Shown here piece after piece: positions 26,207-33,702 of a stretch of 43,309 bases of DNA. This DNA comes from Chitinophaga pinensis (GTDB taxonomy: Bacteria; Bacteroidota; Bacteroidia; Flavobacteriales; Flavobacteriaceae): NCBI GenBank assembly GCA_945873505.1, contig CAMCDQ010000017.1, positions 1 to 43,309 of the forward strand, written 5' to 3'. A program made the translations under genes and the position numbers. Position 1 is the first letter of the stretch, and each line of letters opens with the position of its first letter. The notes beneath the pieces were generated by a model. The model was given only the letters and a program-made list of their open reading frames with translations, was not told the DNA's origin and searched no databases.

Positions 26207-26665
26207 ATGAATCTTACCTCACGAAACATAAATATTTTCTTGCTCTTCAAACTGCCTTCCGCATTCATTTGTGGAGTTCGTGCCAAACAATTGGAAGCTG
26301 CTAAATGCGTCGTTTCCGTGAAACACCGTTGGATAAACCAAAACCCATTCAATTCTATGTATTTTGCAGTACAAGCAATGGCTGCCGAATTGTCAACGGG
26401 CGCATTAGTAATGTATCAAATCAAAAAAAGCAACCGAAAAATATCAATGTTGGTTGCCAATAACAAAGCAAATTTTACCAAAAAAGCAACAGGTAGAATC
26501 ACATTTACCTGCAATGATGGCGCAATAATAGAAAACGCAATAAAGCAAACCATCGCTTCTGGCGAAGGGCAAACTTTTTGGATGAAATCAATCGGAATCG
26601 ACGAATACGGAATTCAAGTTTCCGAAATGGATTTTGAATGGAGCGTTAAATTAAAAAGTGTTTAA
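26207..26665 (+). CDS. DUF4442 (hotdog-fold) protein
   Basis: The 152-residue protein matches DUF4442, a thioesterase-like hotdog family. Its hallmark is the N-terminal KLPSAFICGVRAKQLE stretch followed by NSMYFAVQAMAAELSTGALV (the long hotdog helix) and beta strands ending FEWSVKLK. It may act on acyl-CoA or acyl-ACP, but the active site is not established. It is followed after 109 nt by an epimerase-like gene on the same strand. A weak TATATTTC box lies at 26180-26187. Confidence 0.85.
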   Translation: MNLTSRNINIFLLFKLPSAFICGVRAKQLEAAKCVVSVKHRWINQNPFNSMYFAVQAMAAELSTGALVMYQIKKSNRKISMLVANNKANFTKKATGRITFTCNDGAIIENAIKQTIASGEGQTFWMKSIGIDEYGIQVSEMDFEWSVKLKSV

Positions 26666-26774
26666 ATCATATTTAAACAGGATTTAAATTCATAAAACGA
26701 AAGTTAAATCTCACTTAATTAACATTGTATTGTCTCATATAAACCGTAATTTTTAACCTTAGAATTTAATAAAT

Positions 26775-27680
26775 ATGAAAGTTTTAATTACTGGAGCAAC
26801 AGGTTTAATTGGGAATGAATTGGTTTCTTTGTTACTTCAAAACGGTGTAAGCATTCACTATGTCACTACTTCCAAGAAAAAAATAGTAAACGAACTCAAT
26901 TACAAAGGTTTTTATTGGAATCCCGAACAAGGCATTATCAACGAAAATTGTTTAATGGGTGTCGATGCAATAATTCATTTGGCAGGAGCCACAATTTCTA
27001 AACGTTGGACAAAATCCTACAAACAAGAAATCATCGAAAGTCGATTACTTTCTTCCGCAGTACTTTTCAAAGCTTTAAAAAATCATCCAAACCAAGTTAA
27101 ACAAATCGTTTCTGCTTCCGGAACTGCTATTTATCCGAATAATGATACAGTTATTTATGATGAAAATTCACAAGAAATTGACAATTCTTTTCTTGCAAAT
27201 GTCGTTTTCAAATGGGAAGAAAGTGTCGATAAATTCAAATCTTTAGGATTAAAAGTCTGTAAATTACGAACAGGAATAGTGCTTTCTAATAAAGGCGGTG
27301 CATTAATAGAAATGGCAAAACCCATAAAAATGGGACTGGGTTCCCCTTTTGGAAATGGAAAACAAATACAATCTTGGATTCACATTCACGATATTGCAGC
27401 ACTTTATTTCTTTGCAATTTCCAACGATTTGGAAGGCGTTTATAATGCAGTTGCCCCAAATCCTGTTTCGAATGATAAGCTAACAATGACAATTGCTACG
27501 ATTTTGAAAAAACCACTTTTTATGCCGAATATTCCAAAATTTATGATGAAATTACTTCTTGGAGAAATGCACGAATTACTATTTGAAAATAGAAACTTAA
27601 GTGCTCAAAAAATAATCGATAAGGGTTTCGTTTTCAAAAATAAAACAATCGAAAAGGCAATAAAAAATATATACGCATAA
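26775..27680 (+). CDS. TIGR01777-family NAD-dependent epimerase/oxidoreductase
   Basis: Extended SDR of the SDR39U1 group, 301 residues. It has the N-terminal cofactor loop TGATGLIG (7-14), DAIIHLAGATISKRW, and the SASGTAIYP segment in the catalytic region. The family-typical KLRTGIVLSNKGGALIEM, QSWIHIHDIA and C-terminal DUF1731-like tail (MPNIPKFMMKLLLGEMHELLFENR) follow. Substrate unknown; plant and bacterial members are linked to division or plastid function without a known reaction. It ends in a strong terminator. Confidence 0.93.
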   Translation: MKVLITGATGLIGNELVSLLLQNGVSIHYVTTSKKKIVNELNYKGFYWNPEQGIINENCLMGVDAIIHLAGATISKRWTKSYKQEIIESRLLSSAVLFKALKNHPNQVKQIVSASGTAIYPNNDTVIYDENSQEIDNSFLANVVFKWEESVDKFKSLGLKVCKLRTGIVLSNKGGALIEMAKPIKMGLGSPFGNGKQIQSWIHIHDIAALYFFAISNDLEGVYNAVAPNPVSNDKLTMTIATILKKPLFMPNIPKFMMKLLLGEMHELLFENRNLSAQKIIDKGFVFKNKTIEKAIKNIYA

Positions 27681-27713
27681 AAAAAGCTCTGTTTTCTGAA
27701 CAGAGCTTTTTTT
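27679..27713. terminator. Terminator after the TIGR01777 gene
   Basis: GCTCTGTT and AACAGAGC with a 5-nt loop are flanked by an A-run and seven T residues directly after the stop codon. In the 27714-27970 stretch that follows I see only AT-rich sequence. Confidence 0.85.
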
Positions 27714-27973
27714 CTATATAAAAGTGTGAATTAATAATTATATAAAATCTTTATTTGTATCAATTATTTAAAGGAATAAAAACACATTTGATTTTTTTAT
27801 TAAACAAATTTAAAAAAAAATTGCACACCAAAATCCCAATATTGTATTAAAGTTTTTTAATATTTTCATACATTAGACTATTTCGACTTTAAAACCTTTG
27901 ACTTACTTAAATCTTGATTTCAAACGCAATTAACTCAAAACATTAAAACTTTATCAAAAATAATGAGTGACAA

Positions 27974-28006
27974 TTTGACATTTTTAAGGAATTGGCAGTA
28001 ATTTTG
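27974..28006 (+). promoter_or_regulatory. Promoter of grpE-dnaJ
   Basis: TTTG (27974-27977, within TTTGACA) and TAATTTTG (27999-28006) are spaced 21 nt apart, ending 26 nt before the grpE ATG. I found no CIRCE palindrome, so HrcA control is not supported here. Confidence 0.65.
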
Positions 28007-28032
28007 CAATCCCAAAAAAAGAATAAATAAGG

Positions 28033-28608
28033 ATGTTTAAAAATATATTTAAAAATAAAGACAAGATGACCACTGAAAATACTGAAATGGAGCAAGAACT
28101 CGATGAAACAACATTGGAAAACAATGCCAACGGAGAGCAACTAATCGTTGAGGAATTAAGTGTTGAGGAACAACTTTCACAAGATTTAGCAAAGGAAAGA
28201 GACAAACATTTAAGGCTTTTTGCTGAATTTGAAAACTATAAAAAAAGAACTTCAAAAGAGCGCATCGATTTATTTAAAACTGCTAACCAAGAGGTTTTAC
28301 AAGCAATTCTTCCTGTATTGGATGATTTTGACAGAGCAATTATCGAAATTAGAAAATCAGAAGATGAGTTGCTTTTAAAAGGTGTAGAACTTATTCACGA
28401 TAAATTAAAAAGTACGCTTTTCTCAAAAGGATTGGAAGAAGTTGAAATGAAAGCAGGAGATTTATTTGATGCTGATTTTGCAGAAGCAATCACTCAAATT
28501 CCAGCTCCTTCTCCAAATTTGAAAGGTAAAATTGTTGACGTTCTTGAAAAAGGATACAAATTAGGAGATAAAATTATTCGTTTCCCAAAAGTAGTAATCG
28601 GACAATAA
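28033..28608 (+). CDS. grpE: Nucleotide exchange factor GrpE
   Basis: Releases ADP from DnaK in the Hsp70 cycle. The 191 residues have an acidic, disordered N-terminus (about 12-50), the long paired coiled-coil helix (about 50-110; LAKERDKHLRLFAEFENYKKR) and the C-terminal beta domain (GLEEVEMKAGDLFDADFAEAITQI, then VLEKGYKLGDKIIRFPKVVIG). The operon order is grpE-dnaJ with a 60-nt gap; dnaK is not in this window. Confidence 0.96.
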   Translation: MFKNIFKNKDKMTTENTEMEQELDETTLENNANGEQLIVEELSVEEQLSQDLAKERDKHLRLFAEFENYKKRTSKERIDLFKTANQEVLQAILPVLDDFDRAIIEIRKSEDELLLKGVELIHDKLKSTLFSKGLEEVEMKAGDLFDADFAEAITQIPAPSPNLKGKIVDVLEKGYKLGDKIIRFPKVVIGQ

Positions 28609-28668
28609 TTCCGAATAATTAAAGAACTTTCGCCCAATAAGGCCTAAATTTGTTTAAGACATCATAAA

Positions 28669-29796
28669 ATGAAAAAAGATTTTTACGAAATATTAGGTAT
28701 TACTAAAAGTGCGGATGCTGCGGCTATTAAAAAAGCGTATCGAAAAAAAGCAATTGAGTTTCATCCTGATAAAAATCCTGGTGATGCCGCTGCGGAAGAA
28801 AATTTCAAAAAAGCAGCTGAAGCTTATGAAATATTAAGCGATCCTCAAAAGAAATCAAAATACGATCAATACGGACATCAAGCCTTTGATAATGGCGGAA
28901 ATGGCGGAGGTGGTTTCAGCGGAGGTCACATGAATATGGACGATATTTTCAGTCAATTTGGAGATGTTTTCGGAAGTGCGTTTGGTGGAGGAAGATCTGG
29001 TTTTGGTGGAGGTGGAGGCGGCCCTCGAAGAGTTAAAGGTAGTAATCTTCGTATAAAAGTAAAATTAACGCTTGAAGAAATTGCTTTTGGTGTTGAGAAG
29101 AAAGTTAAAGTTAAACGTAAAGTTCAAGCGCCAGGAGTAAGTTATAAAACGTGCTCTACTTGTAATGGGCAAGGGCAAGTTATGCGAGTTACCAACACAA
29201 TTTTAGGAAGAATGCAATCGGCTTCTACGTGTCCTACTTGTGGTGGTTCAGGTCAGATATTAGAACTTAAACCCGCTAATGCAGATGCTCAAGGAATGAT
29301 TATTGATGACGAAACGGTATCAATAAAAATACCTGCTGGTGTAGTAGATGGGATGCAATTGAAAGTTGCGAATAAAGGAAATGACGCCCCTGGAAATAGT
29401 GTTCCCGGTGATTTAATTGTTGCAATTGAAGAAATTGAGCACGAATTTTTGAAACGGGAAGGCGAAAATTTACATTTAGATTTATACATTAGTTTTGCTG
29501 AAGCTGTTTTGGGTGTTACTAAAGAAATTGATGCCGTTAGAGGAAAAGTCAGAATAAAATTAGAAGAAGGTATTCAATCTGGAAAAATATTACGATTAAA
29601 AGGAAAAGGAATTCCTAACATCAATGGATATGCTAGCGGCGATTTGTTAGTTCACGTTAATGTTTGGACTCCAAAAATACTAAATAAAGAACAAAAACTG
29701 TTTTTTGAAAATGCTTTAACAGATGAAAATTTCATCCCAAATCCTGAAAAAGGGGACAAATCATTCTTCGAAAAAGTAAAAGATATGTTCTCATAA
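28669..29796 (+). CDS. dnaJ: Chaperone protein DnaJ with a half zinc finger
   Basis: Hsp40 cochaperone that stimulates DnaK ATPase and delivers substrates, 375 residues. Order: J domain (1-70, HPD in FHPDKNPG), Gly/Phe region (about 75-122), reduced zinc domain, two beta-barrel C-terminal domains and the dimerisation tail. Only two of the four CxxCxGxG motifs exist, C162-STC165 and C188-PTC191. By spacing these are motifs 2 and 3, which form the Zn2 site; motifs 1 and 4 (Zn1) are missing with no frameshift. The same reduction is, from memory, usual in Flavobacteriia. Confidence 0.96.
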   Translation: MKKDFYEILGITKSADAAAIKKAYRKKAIEFHPDKNPGDAAAEENFKKAAEAYEILSDPQKKSKYDQYGHQAFDNGGNGGGGFSGGHMNMDDIFSQFGDVFGSAFGGGRSGFGGGGGGPRRVKGSNLRIKVKLTLEEIAFGVEKKVKVKRKVQAPGVSYKTCSTCNGQGQVMRVTNTILGRMQSASTCPTCGGSGQILELKPANADAQGMIIDDETVSIKIPAGVVDGMQLKVANKGNDAPGNSVPGDLIVAIEEIEHEFLKREGENLHLDLYISFAEAVLGVTKEIDAVRGKVRIKLEEGIQSGKILRLKGKGIPNINGYASGDLLVHVNVWTPKILNKEQKLFFENALTDENFIPNPEKGDKSFFEKVKDMFS

Positions 29797-29827
29797 TTTT
29801 TTTGTTGTAATTTATTACAGCATTTTT

Positions 29828-29859
29828 CCCATCCTTGTGTAAATAAGGGTGGGTTTTTT
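29828..29859 (+). terminator. Terminator of grpE-dnaJ
   Basis: CCCATCCTT pairs with AAGGGTGGG (one G-T) around an 8-nt loop, followed by six T residues, 32 nt after the dnaJ stop. Confidence 0.85.
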
Positions 29860-29917
29860 ATAAATTTTATTTCATTTTTATTTCAAATTCAATACTTTTA
29901 CATAAATCTAAATAAGA

Positions 29918-30838
29918 ATGAGTACTATTCTCGAAGTTCATAAAGTTGTAAAAAAATACGGTGATTATACTGCCTTAAACGAAGTGTCTTTAACTGTCCC
30001 TAAAGGAAGTATTTACGGACTTCTTGGTCCAAATGGCGCTGGTAAAACATCGTTAATTCGGATCATAAATCAAATTACAATGCCCGATAGTGGCGAAATA
30101 ATTCTTGATGGCGAGAAATTACAACCCAAACACATTCAATACATTGGGTATCTTCCCGAAGAACGCGGTTTATATAAAACAATGAAAGTTGGCGAACAGT
30201 GTTTGTATTTGGCTCAAATGAAAGGATTGTCAAAAGCAGAAGCTAAAATCCAACTCGATTATTGGTTTGATAGATTGGAAATTCAAGGTTGGTGGAACAA
30301 AAAAATCCAAGAACTTTCTAAAGGAATGGCGCAGAAAATCCAATTTGTAGTTTGTGTTTTGCATAAACCTAAATTATTGATTTTTGACGAACCCTTTTCT
30401 GGATTTGACCCAGTAAATGCCAATCTTATAAAAGACGAAATTTTAGCGTTAAGAGAGCAAGGCTCCACAATTATTTTCTCAACGCATCGAATGGAAAGTG
30501 TGGAAGAATTGTGTGATCATATTGCTCTGATTCATAAATCCAATAAATTAATCGAAGGAAAATTAGATGATGTCAAAAAACAATTCAGAACCAATAGCTT
30601 TGAAGTTGGAATTTTGACGGATAATGTTGAAGGTTTGATGTATGATATTACCCAAAAACATACCGTTTCGCATACTAATTTTAAGTCCTTAAACAACGAA
30701 TTAAAATTAGAAATTCAATTAGGAAAAGCAACACCAAATGAACTTTTGAATATTTTGACACAACGCGGACAAGTAACCCATTTTGTTGAAAAAATACCAA
30801 GCGTAAACGATATTTTTATTCAAACGGTAAGTCAATAA
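29918..30838 (+). CDS. ABC transporter ATP-binding protein (NatA-like)
   Basis: ATPase subunit of an ABC-2 type exporter, 306 residues. Walker A is GPNGAGKTS (about 38-46), the signature is LSKGMAQK, Walker B is LLIFDEPFSGFDP, and the H-loop His lies in FSTHRM. A C-terminal extension of about 80 residues (about 225-306) is the DUF4162 type typical of NatA/YhaQ proteins. It is cotranscribed with the permease gene after a 53-nt gap. The substrate may be Na+, an antibiotic or an unknown compound; sequence does not decide. Confidence 0.94.
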   Translation: MSTILEVHKVVKKYGDYTALNEVSLTVPKGSIYGLLGPNGAGKTSLIRIINQITMPDSGEIILDGEKLQPKHIQYIGYLPEERGLYKTMKVGEQCLYLAQMKGLSKAEAKIQLDYWFDRLEIQGWWNKKIQELSKGMAQKIQFVVCVLHKPKLLIFDEPFSGFDPVNANLIKDEILALREQGSTIIFSTHRMESVEELCDHIALIHKSNKLIEGKLDDVKKQFRTNSFEVGILTDNVEGLMYDITQKHTVSHTNFKSLNNELKLEIQLGKATPNELLNILTQRGQVTHFVEKIPSVNDIFIQTVSQ

Positions 30839-30854
30839 ATCAGATTTAAGAGTC

Positions 30855-30882
30855 AATCTAAAATCAGAAATCTAAAATCAGA
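30855..30882 (+). repeat. Tandem 14-bp repeat before the permease start
   Basis: AATCTAAAATCAGA is present twice in perfect tandem, followed by AATCAAAAT and the permease ATG at 30892. The word AATCTAAAAT also recurs at 33665-33696. Confidence 0.85.
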
Positions 30883-30891
30883 AATCAAAAT

Positions 30892-32196
30892 ATGAGCATA
30901 TTAACATTAATTATAAAAAGAGAATTTATTGCAAAAGTGCGAAATAAATCTTTCATCGTAATGACCTTTTTAAGTCCGTTACTATTTGTTGGAATTGCTG
31001 TTTTCGTTGGCTATTTAAGTTCAATGAAAGCCGACGTAAAAGTGGTTGCCATACACGATGAAACGGGACTTTTTGTTTCTGAATTTAAAAATTCTGAGGA
31101 ATACAGATATATCGATTTATCGCCCATTGATTTAAAAAAAATCAAGGACAGTTTAATCAATGAAAGCTATGAGGGATTAATTTATATTCCAAAAATAGCG
31201 GATTATAAAACATTGGAAAACAAAGTTCAATACATTTCAAATGACAGTCCAAGCATCACTTTCGTTGAAAATGTACAAGATATTATTGCGAAAAAAATCA
31301 CAAAAGAAAATTTTGAAACTGCCAAACTAGATACTTTGGCAATTAGAAATGCAGAAGCAAATGTCAACATCGAATTAAAAAAAGCAACAGGAGAAGACAG
31401 TTTAAAAGGACTCAACGAAATCAAAATCGCAATTGGCGGTGCTTTCGGATACTTAATTATGATGTTTATTGTCATTTATGGAAATATGGTGATGCGAAGT
31501 GTCATCGAAGAAAAAACAAATCGAATTGTTGAAATCATTATTTCGTCGGTAAAACCGTTCCAATTAATGATGGGAAAAATTATAGGAACGTCATTGGCAG
31601 GTATTTTGCAGTTCTTTATTTGGGCAATAATTGGATTAGCTTTAATGTTCTCGGCTTCTATATTTTTGGGAATAAATGCAAGTCCAACAGCCAAAGTTCC
31701 ACCCGAAATGTTGCATTCTGCGCAACATGAATTTGCAGGAATGGCACAAATGTATATCAAAGAATTATGGAATTTGCCCATTGCAACCATCCTAATAAGT
31801 TTTATCGTTTATTTCATTGGAGGGTATTTTTTATACAGTTCTTTTTATGCGGCAATCGGCGCTGCTGTTGACAATGAAACCGATTCGCAACAATTTTTAT
31901 TGCCAATAATTATGCCTTTGGTATTGGGAGTTTACATCGGATTTTTCACTGTAATGAATGATCCACACGGAACAATTGCAACGGTTTTCTCAATGATTCC
32001 GTTAACTTCGCCCATCGTAATGCTTATGCGAATTCCGTTTGGCGTACCTTGGTGGCAAATTGCAATTTCAGTCACCATACTATTTGGAACCTTCTTTTTT
32101 GTAGTTTGGTTTGCAGCAAAAATTTATAGAGTTGGAATTTTAATGTATGGAAAAAAACCAACTTGGAGCGAATTGTATAAATGGTTGAAATATTAA
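30892..32196 (+). CDS. ABC transporter permease (NatB/YhaP-like)
   Basis: Membrane subunit of the exporter, 434 residues. One membrane helix (about 22-43) is followed by a large extracytoplasmic domain (about 45-185). Then come about five helices: 185-205, 232-262, 303-325, 340-360 and 390-415. The cytoplasmic loop RSVIEEKTNRIVEIIISSVKP is the ABC-2 coupling motif shared with NatB. It pairs with the preceding ATPase. A dispersed repeat, antisense, follows the stop. Confidence 0.93.
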   Translation: MSILTLIIKREFIAKVRNKSFIVMTFLSPLLFVGIAVFVGYLSSMKADVKVVAIHDETGLFVSEFKNSEEYRYIDLSPIDLKKIKDSLINESYEGLIYIPKIADYKTLENKVQYISNDSPSITFVENVQDIIAKKITKENFETAKLDTLAIRNAEANVNIELKKATGEDSLKGLNEIKIAIGGAFGYLIMMFIVIYGNMVMRSVIEEKTNRIVEIIISSVKPFQLMMGKIIGTSLAGILQFFIWAIIGLALMFSASIFLGINASPTAKVPPEMLHSAQHEFAGMAQMYIKELWNLPIATILISFIVYFIGGYFLYSSFYAAIGAAVDNETDSQQFLLPIIMPLVLGVYIGFFTVMNDPHGTIATVFSMIPLTSPIVMLMRIPFGVPWWQIAISVTILFGTFFFVVWFAAKIYRVGILMYGKKPTWSELYKWLKY

Positions 32197-32204
32197 ATTA
32201 ATTT

Positions 32205-32272
32205 GGAGCTATTTCCCGCTTTCCGTTACAATCCAAGCTAAAAAGCGTGGGATTTTCACTGCAATCGGGGCT
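32205..32272 (-). repeat. Dispersed intergenic element, copy 6 (second subtype)
   Basis: On the minus strand it reads AGCCCCGATTGCAGTGAAAATCC, then CACGCTTTTTAGCTTGGATTG, then TAACGGAAAGCGGGAAATAG ending AGCTCC. It is antisense to the flanking genes and starts 8 nt after the permease stop. Confidence 0.85.
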
Positions 32273-32284
32273 AAAAGATAAGAT

Positions 32285-33448
32285 ATGTCAAGAATATTAA
32301 TCATAGAAGATGAAGCATCGATTCGAAGAGTACTCACAAAGATACTTTCCGAAGAAAATGACACGTACCAAGTAGAAGATGCCGAAGATGGTTTAATTGG
32401 TTTTGAAAAAATCAAAAATAACGATTACGATTTGGTTTTATGTGATATCAAAATGCCAAAAATGGACGGAGTTGAAGTACTTCAAGCCGTAAAAAAAATA
32501 AAACCAGAAATTCCAATTGTTATGATTTCGGGTCACGGCGATATGGAAACTGCTATTCAAACAATGCGTTTGGGAGCTTTTGATTACATTTCAAAACCAC
32601 CCGATTTGAATCGGTTATTGAATACAGTACGGAATGCATTGGACAAAAAACAACTCGTAGTTGAAAACAAAATTCTTAAGAAAATTGTTAGTAAAAACTA
32701 TGAAATGATTGGCGAAAGCAAGGCTATTAATCATATTAAATTAATGGTTGAAAAAGTCGCAAAAACAGAAGCTCGTGTTTTAATTACAGGTCCAAATGGA
32801 ACAGGAAAAGAATTGGTTGCGCACCAATTGCACGAAAAAAGTGAACGCGCTAATTTTCCATTAATTGAAGTAAATTGTGCTGCAATTCCATCTGAATTAA
32901 TAGAAAGTGAATTATTCGGACACGTAAAAGGCGCTTTTACATCTGCAATTAAAGACCGAGCAGGAAAATTTGAAGCGGCTGATAAAGGAACCCTTTTTTT
33001 AGATGAAATTGGTGATATGAGTTTATCGGCGCAAGCCAAAGTTTTACGAGCTTTGCAGGAAAATATGATTACACGCGTTGGTGCCGATAAAGATATCAAA
33101 GTTGATGTTCGCGTAATTGCTGCGACCAATAAAGATTTAAAAAAAGAAATAGAAGAAGGTCGTTTTAGAGAAGATTTATACCATCGTTTGGCGGTAATTT
33201 TGATAAAAGTTCCAGGATTAAACGAAAGAAGAGACGACATTCCCTTGCTTATCGAACATTTCACAGAAAAAATTGCTGCGGAACAAGGAATTGCCCCAAA
33301 GACTTTTTGTAAAAAGGCAATCAAATTGTTACAAGAATACGATTGGACAGGAAATATTCGGGAATTGAGAAATGTGGTGGAACGCTTAATCATTCTTGGC
33401 GGCAATGAAATTTCCGAGACTGATGTGCAATTGTTTGCAAGTAAATAA
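32285..33448 (+). CDS. Sigma-54-type response regulator without a DNA-binding domain
   Basis: NtrC-like two-component regulator of 387 residues: receiver domain (1-120, phosphoacceptor Asp54 in CDIKMP) and AAA+ domain (about 140-375; Walker A GPNGTGKE, Walker B LFLDE). The sigma-54 loop reads GAFTSA (216-221) in place of the classic GAFTGA. The protein stops at VQLFASK, where a Fis-type helix-turn-helix would normally follow. No such sequence exists downstream in any frame I checked, so this is not a recent frameshift. It could act on sigma-54 RNA polymerase from solution or have another AAA+ role. No kinase gene is adjacent. Confidence 0.93.
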   Translation: MSRILIIEDEASIRRVLTKILSEENDTYQVEDAEDGLIGFEKIKNNDYDLVLCDIKMPKMDGVEVLQAVKKIKPEIPIVMISGHGDMETAIQTMRLGAFDYISKPPDLNRLLNTVRNALDKKQLVVENKILKKIVSKNYEMIGESKAINHIKLMVEKVAKTEARVLITGPNGTGKELVAHQLHEKSERANFPLIEVNCAAIPSELIESELFGHVKGAFTSAIKDRAGKFEAADKGTLFLDEIGDMSLSAQAKVLRALQENMITRVGADKDIKVDVRVIAATNKDLKKEIEEGRFREDLYHRLAVILIKVPGLNERRDDIPLLIEHFTEKIAAEQGIAPKTFCKKAIKLLQEYDWTGNIRELRNVVERLIILGGNEISETDVQLFASK

Positions 33449-33451
33449 AAG

Positions 33452-33472
33452 CCCCCTAGCCCACGAAGGGGG
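33452..33472 (+). repeat. GC-rich hairpin repeat after the regulator gene
   Basis: CCCCC and GGGGG arms enclose TAGCCCACGAA, 3 nt after the stop codon. It can form a hairpin but has no T-tract. A closely related sequence occurs inside icmF at 9007-9026. Confidence 0.65.
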
Positions 33473-33502
33473 AACTAAAATCTATGAAGTTAAAATATTA
33501 AT

Positions 33503-33651
33503 ATGACGAAAAGGAATAAAACAGCGTTGATTATAATAATAATTGTAATACTTTTTTTGGATTTAAAATATTCCGATTTATTCAAATAGATAATTGTTTA
33601 GATAAAAGTGGAAGTTGGAATTATGAAAAATGTGAATGTGAATATAATTGA
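33503..33651 (+). pseudogene. Frameshifted small membrane peptide gene
   Basis: An ATG at 33503 opens 28 codons (MTKRNKTALIIIIIVILFL, then DLKYSDLFK) ending at TAG 33587. The reading continues in the other frame as LIQIDNCLDKSGSWNYEKCE, then CEYN with a stop at 33649. One added base after GATTTA near 33580 would join them into a 49-residue protein: basic start, one membrane helix and an outside segment with CLDKSGSWNYEKCEC. From memory, a Cys-x-Asp-x-Gly-Gly-x-Trp-Asn tail recurs in small bacterial membrane proteins. This is either a recent one-base deletion, a sequencing error or a translational frameshift. Confidence 0.55.
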
Positions 33652-33664
33652 TTTATAACTTTTT

Positions 33665-33696
33665 AAATCTAAAATCTAAAATCCTAAATCTAAAAT
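33665..33696 (+). repeat. AATCTAAAAT repeat before the DEAD-like gene
   Basis: Four overlapping copies of AAATCTAAAAT/AATCCTAAAT-type words lie directly before the ATG at 33703. The same word forms the tandem repeat at 30855-30882. Confidence 0.7.
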
Positions 33697-33702
33697 AAGG
33701 GA

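Noticed and set aside
28033..29796. CIRCE/HrcA operator at grpE-dnaJ
   Set aside because: I found no TTAGCACTC-N9-GAGTGCTAA-like dyad in 27714-28032.
3252..32272. CRISPR array from the repeated GC-rich words
   Set aside because: The copies are dispersed kilobases apart with no regular spacers, and there are no cas genes.
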